DNA of 64,000 nt from Caldovatus sediminis (GTDB taxonomy: Bacteria > Pseudomonadota > Alphaproteobacteria > Acetobacterales > Acetobacteraceae): assembly GCF_014644455.1 (NCBI RefSeq), contig NZ_BMKS01000001.1, positions 441,409 through 505,408 on the forward strand, read 5' to 3'. Position 1 is the first letter of the stretch; every line of letters starts with the position of its first letter. The position numbers and the translations under genes are program-made. Of the stretch, positions 43,264-51,792 are shown piece by piece. The notes under the pieces are model-generated. The model was not told where the DNA came from. It ran no database searches and saw only the letters and a list, made by a program, of their open reading frames with translations.

Positions 43264-43935
43264 TCAGCCCCGCAGCGGCAGCCGGTCCGCGATCAGGAAA
43301 GGCGCATCGGGCGCCGCCTGGGCGAACAGGCAGAGTTCCCGCACCCGGCGGGGGCGCCCCGCGGCGGCGCCCAGCAGGGCCTCGGCCGCCGTCCGCACCG
43401 CGGGCAGGTCGGCCGGCGCGAGCCGGCACGTCAGCGTCACGTGGAAGCGCCACTCCTCCAGCACGTAGGGATAGCCCCAGCGCCGCAGCAGGGCCTGCTG
43501 CGGCGGGCTGAGATCGTGCCGCCGCCGCCGCTCGATCTCGTCGGCCGATGGCGGGGCGCGAAAGGCGTCGAGCTCCACCACGCAGGCATCGGCAAGGCGG
43601 CGGAGCTCGGCGCAAGGCACCGTCTCGCGCAGCGCCAGGAAGCCGTGCAGCGGCGCGACGCGCAGCGGCGGCAGCAGAAAGGGCCGGGTCCGCGCCGCCA
43701 GGGCCGCGGCCGCGGCATGCAGCTCCGGCCAGGGCGCGGCGAGGCGAAAGGGCGGCTTCAGCGTGGCGTGCAGGCCGTAGCGCCGCGGCTCTTCGGTCAG
43801 CGCCGCCAGGTCCAGGCCAGGGATCGCCGGCTGCGGCACGACTGCCCCGGTCTCGGCGTCGCGCCCCAACCAGCGGCTGCCCAGCGCATGCAGCGGGTCC
43901 GAGCGTTCCGGCGCCCAGTAGAGGGCCGCGCGCAT
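43264..43935 (-). CDS. DUF1045 phosphonate-metabolism 2H phosphoesterase-like protein
   Basis: This 223-residue protein is the last gene of the C-P lyase operon, 15 bp behind phnL. It has two His-x-Thr motifs, His56-x-Thr58 in GLHATLKPPF and His165-x-Thr167 in FHVTLTCRLA, the signature of 2H phosphoesterases that open cyclic phosphates or phosphodiesters. This DUF1045 family is found repeatedly in phn operons. Because phnP is missing here, it may hydrolyse the 1,2-cyclic phosphate left by the C-P lyase reaction; that is inference from motif and context. Start and length (ATG at 43935) fit the family. It should be cytosolic. Confidence 0.86.
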   Translation of the reverse strand: MRAALYWAPERSDPLHALGSRWLGRDAETGAVVPQPAIPGLDLAALTEEPRRYGLHATLKPPFRLAAPWPELHAAAAALAARTRPFLLPPLRVAPLHGFLALRETVPCAELRRLADACVVELDAFRAPPSADEIERRRRHDLSPPQQALLRRWGYPYVLEEWRFHVTLTCRLAPADLPAVRTAAEALLGAAAGRPRRVRELCLFAQAAPDAPFLIADRLPLRG

Positions 43936-43950
43936 GGTCGATTCCCCCGC

Positions 43951-44643
43951 CTATGCGGCCGGCCGCACCTCGAACAGCCGGGTCGCCACCCGCTCCCGCA
44001 CATCGGCGTCGTGGAAGATGCCGACCACGGCGCTGCCGGCCGCCTTGGCCTCCTCGATCAGGTCCACCACCACCTCGCGGTTCGCCGCGTCCAGGCTGGC
44101 GGTCGGCTCGTCCAGCAGCAGCACCGGCCAGGGCGCGACGAAGCCGCGCGCCAGGTTCACCCGCTGCTGCTCGCCGCCCGAGAAGGTGGCCGGCGGCAAG
44201 GCGTGCAGCCGCGGCGGCAGGTTGAGCCGCGCCATCATCGCCGCCGCCCGGGCCAGCGCCTCCGCCTCGGCCACGCCGCGGGCGCGCAACGGCGCCGCCA
44301 CCACCTGCACCGCCGGCACGCGCGGGATCACGCGCAGGAACTGCGAGACGTAGCCGATGGTCTCGCGCCGCACCGCGCGCACCTCCTGCGCGTCGGCGGC
44401 GGCGAGGTCCAGCGTCCGCCCCCCATGGCGCAGGAGGATGCGGCCGCCGCCGGCGCCGTAATTGCCGTAGAGGCAGCGCATCAGCGTGGACTTGCCGGCG
44501 CCGGAAGGCCCGTGCAGCGCCACGCATTCGCCGGGCGCGACCGAGAGCCCCACCCCGTCCAGCACCGGGATGCGGACGCCGCCCTGCAGGTGCAGCAGGA
44601 ACTCCTTGCGCAGGCCTTCGGTCCGGAGCGCCCAGTCGGTCAT
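43951..44643 (-). CDS. phnL: C-P lyase complex ABC-type protein PhnL
   Basis: This ABC-ATPase-like subunit has 230 residues. The Walker A is GPSGAGKST, the signature TFSGGEQQRVNLARGF, and Walker B LLLDEPTASLD. PhnL is not a transporter part; with PhnG, PhnH and PhnI it takes part in linking the phosphonate to the ribose of ATP with loss of adenine. Its start overlaps the stop of phnK (ATGA). A segment VSQFLRVIPRVPAVQVVAAPL is typical of PhnL rather than a transport ATPase. The gene order K-L is as in E. coli. Confidence 0.95.
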   Translation of the reverse strand: MTDWALRTEGLRKEFLLHLQGGVRIPVLDGVGLSVAPGECVALHGPSGAGKSTLMRCLYGNYGAGGGRILLRHGGRTLDLAAADAQEVRAVRRETIGYVSQFLRVIPRVPAVQVVAAPLRARGVAEAEALARAAAMMARLNLPPRLHALPPATFSGGEQQRVNLARGFVAPWPVLLLDEPTASLDAANREVVVDLIEEAKAAGSAVVGIFHDADVRERVATRLFEVRPAA

Positions 44644-45413
44644 GCCGCGATCACCGAGCTGACGAGCAGTTGCGTGTATTCGTGCTGCGGGTCGTCCAGC
44701 ACGCGGTCGGCGAGCCCGGCTTCCACCACGCGGCCGCGGCGCATGACCAGGATGCGGTGGGCGAGCAGCCGCGCCGCGGCGATGTCGTGCGTCACCAGCA
44801 GCACCGCGAGGTCCAGCTCCGCCACCAGGGCGCGGATCAGGTCGAGCAGCCGCGCCTGGACCGAGACGTCGAGCCCGCCGGTCGGCTCGTCCATGAAGAC
44901 CAGGCGCGGACCGGTCACCAGGGCGCGGGCGATCTGCAGGCGCTGCTGCATGCCGCCGGAGAAGGCGCGCGGCAGGTCGTCCAGCCGGCCGGGATCGATC
45001 TCGACGCGCCGCAGCCAGGCCTCGGCGGTCTCGCGCAGCCGGCCGTAGTGGCGGGCGCCCAGGGCCATCAGCCGCTCGCCGATGTTGCCGCCGGCCGAGA
45101 CGCCGAGGCGCAGCCCGTCGCGCGGACTCTGGTGGACGAAGCCCCACTCGGCGCGGCTCAGCCGGCGCAGCGCGGCATCCGACAGGCTCTGCACGGCATG
45201 CGCCACGCCCTCGGCATCGCGATAGGTCACCTGGCCCGATTGCGGCCGGAGCTGTCCGGCCAGCACGCGCAGCAGGGTGGACTTGCCGGAGCCGGATTCG
45301 CCGACGATCGCCACCACCTCGCCCGGCCAGAGATCGAGGCTGACGCCGTCGAGCGCCCGCAGGCCGCCGAAGGCCAGATGCAGGTCGCGCGCGGCGAGGA
45401 TGGGGCCGTTCAT
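44640..45413 (-). CDS. phnK: C-P lyase complex ABC-type protein PhnK
   Basis: This ABC-ATPase-like protein of 257 residues binds the PhnGHIJ core through PhnJ. Walker A is GESGSGKST, the signature FSGGMQQRLQIARAL, Walker B LVFMDEPTGGLDVS, and the H-loop LLVTHDIAAARLL. The insertion with FVHQSPRDGLRLGVSAGGNI is characteristic of PhnK. It overlaps phnJ and phnL by 4 bp each (ATGA), so stoichiometric, coupled translation is likely. Confidence 0.96.
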   Translation of the reverse strand: MNGPILAARDLHLAFGGLRALDGVSLDLWPGEVVAIVGESGSGKSTLLRVLAGQLRPQSGQVTYRDAEGVAHAVQSLSDAALRRLSRAEWGFVHQSPRDGLRLGVSAGGNIGERLMALGARHYGRLRETAEAWLRRVEIDPGRLDDLPRAFSGGMQQRLQIARALVTGPRLVFMDEPTGGLDVSVQARLLDLIRALVAELDLAVLLVTHDIAAARLLAHRILVMRRGRVVEAGLADRVLDDPQHEYTQLLVSSVIAA

Positions 45414-46264
45414 GCCGCCTCCCCCCGCCGCTGCCGCGCCTGGCGCTCGCCGCAGTAGTCGGTGTCGGAGCAGACGAAGAGCCGTCCGCCGGCGTCGTCG
45501 GTCACCACCTCGTCCAGGTAGCTGGCGTCGCTGCCGCACAGGGCGCAGCGCGCATCGGCGCGGATCGGGCGGAAGGGATGGTCCTCGAAATCCAGGCTGT
45601 GCACGGCGGTATAGGGGGGCACGGCGTAGATCCGCTTCTCCCGCCCCGCGCCGAACACCTGCAGCGCCGGCATGCGGTGCATCTTCGGGTTGTCGAAGGC
45701 CGGGATGGGCGAGGGCGACATCAGGTAGCGATGGTTCACCATCACCGGGTAGTTGTAGGACAGCCCGACGTGGCCGAGCCGGGCGATGTCCTCGTACAGC
45801 TTCACCTGCATCAGCCCGTAGTCGGCGAGCGCGTGCAGGCGCCGGGTCTCGGCGACGCGCGGCTCCAGCCGGAACAGCGGCTCCGGCATCGGCACCTGGT
45901 AGACGAGGATCTGGCCCTCGCGCAGCGGGGTTTCCGGGATGCGGTGGCGGGTCTGGATGATCGTCGCTGCGGCCGTCCTCTCGGTGGTCGCGACGCCGGC
46001 GACGCGGGCGAAGAAGCGGCGGATGGAGACGGCGTTGGTGGTGTCGTCGGCGCCCTGGTCGATCACCTTCAGCACGTCGTCGCGGCCGATCAGGCTGGCC
46101 GTCACCTGGATGCCGCCGGTGCCCCAGCCGTAGGGCAGCGGCATCTCCCGCCCGCCGAAGGGCACCTGGTGCCCGGGGATCGCCACCGCCTTGAGGATGG
46201 CGCGGCGGATCATCCGCTTGGTCGCCTCGTCCAGATAGGCGAAGTTGTAGCCCGTCTCGGTCAT
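45410..46264 (-). CDS. phnJ: Carbon-phosphorus lyase PhnJ (radical SAM enzyme)
   Basis: This is the radical-SAM subunit that breaks the C-P bond of ribose-1-phosphonate 5-phosphate, giving an alkane and a 1,2-cyclic phosphate. The 284 residues carry the unusual cluster motif Cys240-x2-Cys243-x21-Cys265-x5-Cys271 (CALC ... CSDTDYC). This spacing is exactly that known for E. coli PhnJ (241, 244, 266, 272). The N-terminal part FAYLDEATKRMIRRAILKAV and the YGWGTGGIQVTASLIG loop are highly conserved. The start overlaps phnI's stop codon and the stop overlaps phnK's start. All catalytic residues appear intact, so the operon should be functional. Confidence 0.98.
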   Translation of the reverse strand: MTETGYNFAYLDEATKRMIRRAILKAVAIPGHQVPFGGREMPLPYGWGTGGIQVTASLIGRDDVLKVIDQGADDTTNAVSIRRFFARVAGVATTERTAAATIIQTRHRIPETPLREGQILVYQVPMPEPLFRLEPRVAETRRLHALADYGLMQVKLYEDIARLGHVGLSYNYPVMVNHRYLMSPSPIPAFDNPKMHRMPALQVFGAGREKRIYAVPPYTAVHSLDFEDHPFRPIRADARCALCGSDASYLDEVVTDDAGGRLFVCSDTDYCGERQARQRRGEAA

Positions 46265-47358
46265 TCCGCCGCCTCCGGCAGGGTTGCGGCCGCCGCCTGC
46301 GCGGCGGCGCGGATGCCGCGCAGGTTTTCCAGCTCGCTCTGGAAGTCCACGTGGTGCGGCAGCTTCAGGTGCTCGACGAAGCCGGTCGCCTCGACGTTGT
46401 CGGCGTGGTAGAGGACGAACTCCTGGTCCTGCGCCGGGGCCGTCACCTCCTCGCCAAGCTCCCCGGCGCGCAGCGCGCGGTCGACCAGCGCCATGGCCAT
46501 CGCCTTGCGCTCGCCGCGGCCGAAGACCAGGCCGTAGCCGCGGGTGAACTGCGGCGGCTCCGTCCTCGAGCCGAGGAACTGGTTGACCATCTGGCATTCG
46601 GTGACGGTGATCTCGCCGATCTGGACGGGGAAGCCGAGCTCCGGCGGGGTGAACTCGACCGCGACGGCGCCCTGGCGGATCTCGCCGACGAAGGGATGGG
46701 CGTTGCCGTAGCCGCGCTGGGTGGAATAGCCGAGCGCCAGCAGGAAGCCCTCGTCGCCGCGCGCCAGGGCCTGCAGCCGGAGCGGCCGCGCGGCCGGACA
46801 GGCGAGCGGCTGGCGCGTCAGGTCGGGCGGCTCGGACTCGGCGCGCGGTTCGGGCTGCATCAGCCCCTCGTCGGCCAGCAGGTCGCTGACCCGCGGCGCC
46901 GCGGCCGCGGCGGCGCATGCCTCCTCGGCCGGCGCCGGTGGCGGCGCGCCAGGCGCCGCCAGGGAGAAATCGAGCAGCCGGTGGGTGTAGTCGAAGGTCG
47001 GACCCAGCAACTGGCCGCCGGGCAGGTCCTTGTAGGTGGCGCTGACCCGCCGCCACAGCCGCATCCGCGCCGTGTCCAGCGGCAGCGAGGCGCCGAAGCG
47101 CGGCAGGGTGGTGCGGTAGGCGCGCAGCAGGAAGGCGGCCTCGATCAGGTCGCCGCAGGCCTGCTTGATCGCCAGCGCCGCCAGGTCCGGATCGTGGCAG
47201 GCGCCTTCGGCCATCACCCGGTCCACCGCCAGGCCGAGCTGCTCGCGGATCTGCGCCAGCTCCAGCTCCGGCACGGCCGCCTCGCCGCGACGCAGCGCCG
47301 CCAGCCAGGCGTGGGCGTGGGAGATCGCCCTCTCGCCGCCCTTCACCGCGACGTACAT
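46261..47358 (-). CDS. phnI: C-P lyase core subunit PhnI
   Basis: PhnI (365 residues) is a nucleosidase-type core subunit. It helps replace the adenine of ATP by phosphonate and also holds PhnJ. Conserved blocks are MYVAVKGGERAISHAHAWL at the start, LPRFGASLPLDTARMRLWRR, LALGYSTQRGYGNAHPFVGE, and EFVLYHADNVEATGFVEHLK with HVDFQSEL near the end. Length agrees with other PhnI proteins. The start lies 4 bp behind phnH and the stop overlaps phnJ. A central Pro/Ala-rich stretch (APGAPPPAPAEE) looks like a tolerated linker. Confidence 0.97.
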   Translation of the reverse strand: MYVAVKGGERAISHAHAWLAALRRGEAAVPELELAQIREQLGLAVDRVMAEGACHDPDLAALAIKQACGDLIEAAFLLRAYRTTLPRFGASLPLDTARMRLWRRVSATYKDLPGGQLLGPTFDYTHRLLDFSLAAPGAPPPAPAEEACAAAAAAPRVSDLLADEGLMQPEPRAESEPPDLTRQPLACPAARPLRLQALARGDEGFLLALGYSTQRGYGNAHPFVGEIRQGAVAVEFTPPELGFPVQIGEITVTECQMVNQFLGSRTEPPQFTRGYGLVFGRGERKAMAMALVDRALRAGELGEEVTAPAQDQEFVLYHADNVEATGFVEHLKLPHHVDFQSELENLRGIRAAAQAAAATLPEAAE

Positions 47359-47362
47359 CGGC

Positions 47363-47935
47363 TCAGCCCTGCCCCAGCGCGATGCCGCGCGGCAGGGCGG
47401 CGATCCGCGTGCCGGCGCACAGCAGCACGTCCACCCCGCGCGGGAAGCCGCGGCGCTGCGCCTCCCAGGCGGCCGGGAACCAGGACGGGAGCCCTTCCAC
47501 CAGCAGCCGGTGCTCCTGCGCGATGCCGGGGCCGGTGAGGCGCCAGCCGCTCCCCTCGGCCAGGCCGGCGACCTGGACGAGCAGGGTGGCGGAGTCTTCC
47601 GGCGCCTCGTCGCTGCCCGCGTCCAGCTCGGAAAGCGGCGGCGGGGCGCCGCAGGCGAGCACGAGGCGCGCCTCGCCGGGACGGCCGGCCGCCGGGCTGC
47701 CGCAATGGAAGCGCAGCCAGGCGTCGGCGGCGGCGCCGGCATCGTGCCAGAGCGGCGTGTCGGCATCGGCCAGCGTCAGCAGCACCGCGGCGGCGGCCGG
47801 CAGCAACGGCGCCGGCGGTCGCAGCCCGGCGCCAAGGCTTTGCACGCGGCCGGGGCGGCTGAGCGCCGCCAGGATGGCGCGGAAGGACTGCTGCGCCTCG
47901 GCGACCGGATCGGCGAAACCGGGGGAAAGGGTCAT
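47363..47935 (-). CDS. phnH: C-P lyase core subunit PhnH
   Basis: PhnH (190 residues) is one of the four core subunits of the C-P lyase complex. It has the expected start GFADPVAEAQQSFRAILAALSRPGRV, the central TLADADTPLW and a C-terminal GVDVLLCAGTRIAALPRG. It has a PLP-transferase-like fold without the catalytic lysine in known members and mainly scaffolds the complex. Its start overlaps phnG's stop (ATGA). Confidence 0.95.
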   Translation of the reverse strand: MTLSPGFADPVAEAQQSFRAILAALSRPGRVQSLGAGLRPPAPLLPAAAAVLLTLADADTPLWHDAGAAADAWLRFHCGSPAAGRPGEARLVLACGAPPPLSELDAGSDEAPEDSATLLVQVAGLAEGSGWRLTGPGIAQEHRLLVEGLPSWFPAAWEAQRRGFPRGVDVLLCAGTRIAALPRGIALGQG

Positions 47936-48405
47936 CGCGTCGTCACCATGGTCAGGAACTCCACCCGCGTCGCCGCCGCGCGGCGCGCCTCCCGCGCCGC
48001 GGCCGCGGCCTGGGCGGCGGCGAGCGGCTCGATCACCGTCGCCAGCAAGACCTCGCGCCGGGCGGGGTCCTGCAGCAGCGCGTCGAGCAGCGCGGCGAGC
48101 TCCGCCTTGCGGGCGTCACGCCCGGCGACATAGGCGTGACCCACCGCGCCGCCCTCGAGCTGCACCGTGCAGCGCGTCACGGTCATCTCGCCGAGGTTGA
48201 AGGGCGCGCCGTCGCCGCCCAGGCGGCCGCGCACCATCACCAGCCCGGCCTCCGGCCCGCGCAGGCGGCGGTGCGGCGGGGGCGGCGTCAGCGTTTCCAG
48301 CCGCGCGGCGATCGCGGCTGCGTCGGCCCGCGCCAGCACGGCCATCCAGCGCTGTCGCTGCGGGTCGGCCGCCGTGCCGGCGGGGGAGGGCGGAGTGTCG
48401 TGCAT
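47932..48405 (-). CDS. phnG: C-P lyase core subunit PhnG
   Basis: PhnG (157 residues) is a small core subunit of the C-P lyase complex that acts with PhnH and PhnI in the ATP-dependent first step. The recognisable parts are RWMAVLARADAAAIAARLE, the GLVMVRGRLGGDGAPFNLGEMTVTRC segment in two adjoining blocks, and GHAYVAGRDARKAELAAL. It starts the second half of the operon after a 132-bp gap behind the hexapeptide transferase gene. The ribosome-binding site is weak. No phnF repressor gene precedes it, unlike many phnG-led operons. Confidence 0.95.
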   Translation of the reverse strand: MHDTPPSPAGTAADPQRQRWMAVLARADAAAIAARLETLTPPPPHRRLRGPEAGLVMVRGRLGGDGAPFNLGEMTVTRCTVQLEGGAVGHAYVAGRDARKAELAALLDALLQDPARREVLLATVIEPLAAAQAAAAAREARRAAATRVEFLTMVTTR

Positions 48406-48452
48406 CGGCTGGTCCGTGGCGGGTTCGTCTGGCTGGCGCGCCGCGTCATCGG

Positions 48453-48469
48453 CGGCCGGCGTCCGGCCG
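48453..48469 (-). promoter_or_regulatory. Hairpin in the gap before phnG
   Basis: Arms CGGCCGG and CCGGCCG with a 3-base loop lie in the only long gap (132 bp) inside the phosphonate operon. It could stabilise or trim the phnC-N part of the transcript, or lower read-through into phnG-L. No T-run follows. Confidence 0.3.
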
Positions 48470-48537
48470 GCTCGCCGCGGCGATCGGCGCGGACGCTTGC
48501 CGCGGGCCCGAGGCGCGGGACGCGGCCGATCGTCGCC

Positions 48538-49179
48538 TCAGGCCGCAGGGTCATAGCGTCTGCAGAATTCGAGGGCGTCTAGCGCGCGGAAGTCGGCGAG
48601 CCTTTCGCGCAGCTGCTCGTGCGTCCAGTGCCACCAGGCGATGCGCAGCAGCGCCGCGCGCAGCGGCTCGGCGAAGCGGTAGCGGATCAGCCTGGCCGGC
48701 ACGCCCGCCACCACCGCGAAATCCGGCACGTCCCTGGAGACGACGGCCCCGGCGCCGATGGCCGCGCCGCAGCCGACCGCGACGCCGGGCAGGATGATGG
48801 CGCCATGCCCGACCCAGACGTCATGGCCGAGCGTCACCTTCTGCGCGCGCCGCCAGTCGAAGAATTCGGCCTCGTCCTCGCCGAGGCCGTAGGCCGAGGA
48901 GCGGTAGGTGAAATGGCTCAGCGCCACGCGCTGCAGCGGATGGTTGCCGGGATTGATCCTGGCATGCGCGGCGATGGAGCAGAAGCGGCCGATCTCGGGG
49001 TAGATGATCTCGCTGTCGTGCACCACGTAGCTGTAGTCGCCGATGCGGGATTCGGCGATGCGGGTGCGGGCGCCGACCTCGCACCAGGCGCCGATGCGGC
49101 TGTCGCGCACGACCGCGCTCGGGTCTATCCGCGCCTGCGGACCAAGCGTCCGCGTGGCGGGGTCGCGATGCGCGGTCAT
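48538..49179 (-). CDS. Phosphonate-associated hexapeptide-repeat acyltransferase
   Basis: This 213-residue left-handed beta-helix transferase has hexapeptide repeats ARIDPSAVVRDSRIGAWCEVG, TRIAESRIGDYSYV, LGHDVWVGHGAIILPGV and GCGAAIGAGAVVSRDVPDFAV. The catalytic-type His is in INPGNHPLQRVALSHFTY. Close relatives form a family repeatedly found in phn operons; related CatB-type enzymes acetylate xenobiotics. In this operon it may acetylate aminoalkylphosphonates or an intermediate, taking the place of phnO, which is absent; that is inference. It overlaps phnN by 4 bp. Confidence 0.87.
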   Translation of the reverse strand: MTAHRDPATRTLGPQARIDPSAVVRDSRIGAWCEVGARTRIAESRIGDYSYVVHDSEIIYPEIGRFCSIAAHARINPGNHPLQRVALSHFTYRSSAYGLGEDEAEFFDWRRAQKVTLGHDVWVGHGAIILPGVAVGCGAAIGAGAVVSRDVPDFAVVAGVPARLIRYRFAEPLRAALLRIAWWHWTHEQLRERLADFRALDALEFCRRYDPAA

Positions 49180-49745
49180 GCGGGCATGGCCTCCGAGGCC
49201 GCGTCCGCCCGGGCGCGCAGGTGCGCCAGCAGGATCGCGGCGGCCGCTTCCGGCGTGCCGTCGTTGCGGATGGTGACGTCCGGGGCGGGGCCTTCCAACG
49301 GCACCGCCCGGCGCAGCCGGGCGGCGAGGTCGCCGTCGCTCGCCCGGACGCGGCCGGCGAGGCGCGCCGCCAGCACGAGGGGCGGCGCGGTGACCTGCAC
49401 CACGCTCACCGCCGGCAGTCGCGCGCGCGCGACGCCGACGACGCCGCGCGAGACGTTGCAGACGGCCACCGCCCCCCGCCGCACCGCCGCCGCCACCGCG
49501 GCCGGAATGCCGTAGCTCAGGCCATGCGCCCGCCAGGAGAGGCAGAAGCCGCCTGCCGCCTCGGCAGCGGCGAATTCCGCGGGGCCCAGGCTGTCGTGCT
49601 CCTCGGCGGCGGAGCTTTCGCGGGTGACCACGCGCCGGGCGAAGACGAAACGCGCGTCGCCGGCCAGCGCCTGGCGCGCCAGGCGGATCAGCGTGTCCTT
49701 GCCGGCGCCGCTGGGGCCGACCACCAGCACGAAGCCGCCCGGCAT
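49176..49745 (-). CDS. phnN: Ribose 1,5-bisphosphate phosphokinase PhnN
   Basis: PhnN (189 residues) phosphorylates ribose 1,5-bisphosphate to PRPP, returning the C-P lyase by-product to nucleotide synthesis. The P-loop is VLVVGPSGAGKDTLI with Lys16. FVFARRVVTRESSAAEEHDSL is the guanylate-kinase-like substrate part, and GLSYGIPAAVAAAVRRG and VTIRNDGTPEAAAA follow. Its ATG overlaps the final base of phnM's TGA (TGATG). The start at 49745 was chosen because the first strand begins directly after it. Confidence 0.93.
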   Translation of the reverse strand: MPGGFVLVVGPSGAGKDTLIRLARQALAGDARFVFARRVVTRESSAAEEHDSLGPAEFAAAEAAGGFCLSWRAHGLSYGIPAAVAAAVRRGAVAVCNVSRGVVGVARARLPAVSVVQVTAPPLVLAARLAGRVRASDGDLAARLRRAVPLEGPAPDVTIRNDGTPEAAAAILLAHLRARADAASEAMPA

Positions 49746-50923
49746 CACACCACCCTCTCGCCGGCGCGCCACACCTGGCGCACCACCGGCACGTCGCCGC
49801 ACAGCCGCACCCGCACGAGGTCGGCGCGCAGCCCGGGCGCGATCGCGCCGCGGTCGTGCAGGCCGGTGGCGCGGGCCGGGGCGCTGGTGACCATCGCCAC
49901 CGCCCGCGGCAGGGCGATGGCGGGCACCAGGCCGGGCAGGCGGAAGGCCGCCAGCAGGAGGCTCGCCGGGACGTAGTCGGAGGACAGCATGTCCAGCAGC
50001 CCGGCCTCCGCCAGGGCCTTTGCCGACACATTGCCGGAATGCGAGCCGCCGCGGATGAGGTTCGGCGCGCCCATCATCACGCCGATGCCATGGCGGCGGC
50101 AGGCTTCCGCCGCCTCGACCGTCGTCGGGAATTCCGCCAGCGCCACCCCCTCCCGCACCGACTGCTCGACGTCCGCCGGGGTGGTGTCGTCATGGCTGGC
50201 GAGGGGGATGCCGCGCTCCCGCGCGAAGGCGATCAGCGCCGGGCGGTTCACCGCGATCCGCGCCGCCGCGACCCGCTTCTTCTCCTCCGCCCGCGCCTCC
50301 AGCTCGTGGCGCAGGCCGCCGTGGCGCGCAGCGTAGACGTAGTAGCGCTCCATGTCGCGGAACTGGCGCTGGCCGGGCGTGTGGTCCATCAGCGAGATCA
50401 GCCCGACCGGTACCTCCGCGGCGAGCTGCTCCACCGCCTCCACCACGCCCGGCGCCGGCACCTCGCAGCGGATATGGGTCAGGTGCTCGGCGCGGAAGAG
50501 CCGGTCGCGGCGCGCCCGGTCCAGCGCCGCGGCGATGTCGTGCACCTCGCCGCCGAGGCCGCCGCCCTCGTCGAGGCCGGCGCGCAGGCTGTCGAAGACC
50601 GTGGTGATGCCGGCGGCGGCGATCTGCGAGTCGTAGGCCAGCGCCGCGCCGAGCAGGTCCCAGCGCACCCGGGGGCGCGGCTGCACGTGGCTCTCCAGGT
50701 GGTCGGTGTGCAGCTCGACCAGCCCGGGCAGCAGGAAGTCGCCGTCGAGGTCGAGCCCGGCCTCCGGCGCCCGCCCCTCGCCCAGCGCGAGGATGCGGCC
50801 GTCGGCCACGGCCACCCAGCCGTGCACCACCGCCTCCGGCAGCACGAGGCGGGCATTGGCCAGCAGCAGGGGCGCGGCGGCGGTGGCCGGCGGCAGGGCC
50901 GCCAGGAGCGTATCGGGACTCAT
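49745..50923 (-). CDS. phnM: Alpha-D-ribose 1-methylphosphonate 5-triphosphate diphosphatase PhnM
   Basis: PhnM (392 residues) is an amidohydrolase-superfamily enzyme. It removes pyrophosphate from ribose-1-phosphonate 5-triphosphate, just before the PhnJ step. Metal-binding motifs include LPGLVELHTDHLESHVQPRP (His72, Asp74, His79), and SLMDHTPGQRQFRD, ASHDDTTPADVEQS and VMMGAPNLIRGGSHSGN, all typical of PhnM. The C-terminal strands end GDVPVVRQVWRAGERVV. It overlaps phnE by 4 bp (ATGA) and phnN by one base. Confidence 0.96.
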   Translation of the reverse strand: MSPDTLLAALPPATAAAPLLLANARLVLPEAVVHGWVAVADGRILALGEGRAPEAGLDLDGDFLLPGLVELHTDHLESHVQPRPRVRWDLLGAALAYDSQIAAAGITTVFDSLRAGLDEGGGLGGEVHDIAAALDRARRDRLFRAEHLTHIRCEVPAPGVVEAVEQLAAEVPVGLISLMDHTPGQRQFRDMERYYVYAARHGGLRHELEARAEEKKRVAAARIAVNRPALIAFARERGIPLASHDDTTPADVEQSVREGVALAEFPTTVEAAEACRRHGIGVMMGAPNLIRGGSHSGNVSAKALAEAGLLDMLSSDYVPASLLLAAFRLPGLVPAIALPRAVAMVTSAPARATGLHDRGAIAPGLRADLVRVRLCGDVPVVRQVWRAGERVV

Positions 50924-51792
50924 GCGCGGGGTTCCTCGCCTCTCCCCATGATGGCGGCGCGCAGCCGGCCGGAGAGCGCATCGATCGCCGCCACGACCAG
51001 CAGGATCAGCACCAGGATGAAGGCGACCGCCTGCCATTCCAGCGTGCGGATCATCTCCGCCAGCTGCAGGCCGATGCCGCCGGCGCCGACGATGCCGATG
51101 ATGGTCGAGGAGCGGGTGTTGGATTCGAACAGGTAGAGGACGTGCCCGGCCATCACCGGCAGCACCTGCGGCAGCACGGCGAAGCGGATGCGATGCGGTC
51201 CGCCGCCGCCTGCGGCGGTGACGCCCTCGTCCGGCCGCCGGTCGGCGGCCTCGATGGTCTCGGAGAAGAGCTTGCCGAAGGTGCCGATGTCGGCCGTGGC
51301 GATGGCCAGCACGCCGGCGAAGGGGCCGAGGCCGACGATGCCGATCCAGATCAGCGCCCAGATCAGCGCGTCCACGCCGCGGATGCCGTCGAGCAGCCGG
51401 CGGGAGGCGAAGCGCACCACGCCGTGCAGCGTGGCGTTGCGTGCCGCGAGGAAGCCGAGCGGGAAGGCGAGCAGTGCCGCCAGCAGCGTGCCGAGGAAGG
51501 CGATCGCCAGCGTCTCCGCGAGCCCTTGCAGCATCATCCGCAGCTGCGCCCAGCCGCCGGGGTCGGGCGGCAGCATCAGCCGCAGGAAATGCAGCAACTG
51601 GCCGATGCCGGTCAGCAGCCGCGCCGGCTCGATCTCCATCCGCCACAGGCCGAGGGCGAGCAGCGCCGCGACGGCCAGCAGCGCCGCGACGGCGCGCAGC
51701 CGCCCGGGCGTGAGGAGGCGGAACTGCCGCGGATGGCGGGCGCGCAGGCCGGGCAGGTCGGCCAGGGCGATCTCGCGGAGCGCGCTGCTCAT
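50920..51792 (-). CDS. phnE: Phosphonate ABC transporter permease PhnE (second copy)
   Basis: This 290-residue inner-membrane permease has about six helices, from LRAVAALLAVAALLALGLW to VAFILVLILLVVAAIDAL. The ATPase-docking region includes VLPQVLPVMAGHVLYLFESN, and the FVLGFVGAGGIG-type end motif reads IIGIVGAGGIGLQL, characteristic of PhnE. A Gly/Pro-rich segment (GVTAAGGGGPHRIR) replaces part of the normally tidy loop before it. Paired PhnE subunits are usual in alphaproteobacterial phn operons and form a heterodimer. It overlaps both neighbours by 4 bp. Confidence 0.93.
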   Translation of the reverse strand: MSSALREIALADLPGLRARHPRQFRLLTPGRLRAVAALLAVAALLALGLWRMEIEPARLLTGIGQLLHFLRLMLPPDPGGWAQLRMMLQGLAETLAIAFLGTLLAALLAFPLGFLAARNATLHGVVRFASRRLLDGIRGVDALIWALIWIGIVGLGPFAGVLAIATADIGTFGKLFSETIEAADRRPDEGVTAAGGGGPHRIRFAVLPQVLPVMAGHVLYLFESNTRSSTIIGIVGAGGIGLQLAEMIRTLEWQAVAFILVLILLVVAAIDALSGRLRAAIMGRGEEPRA

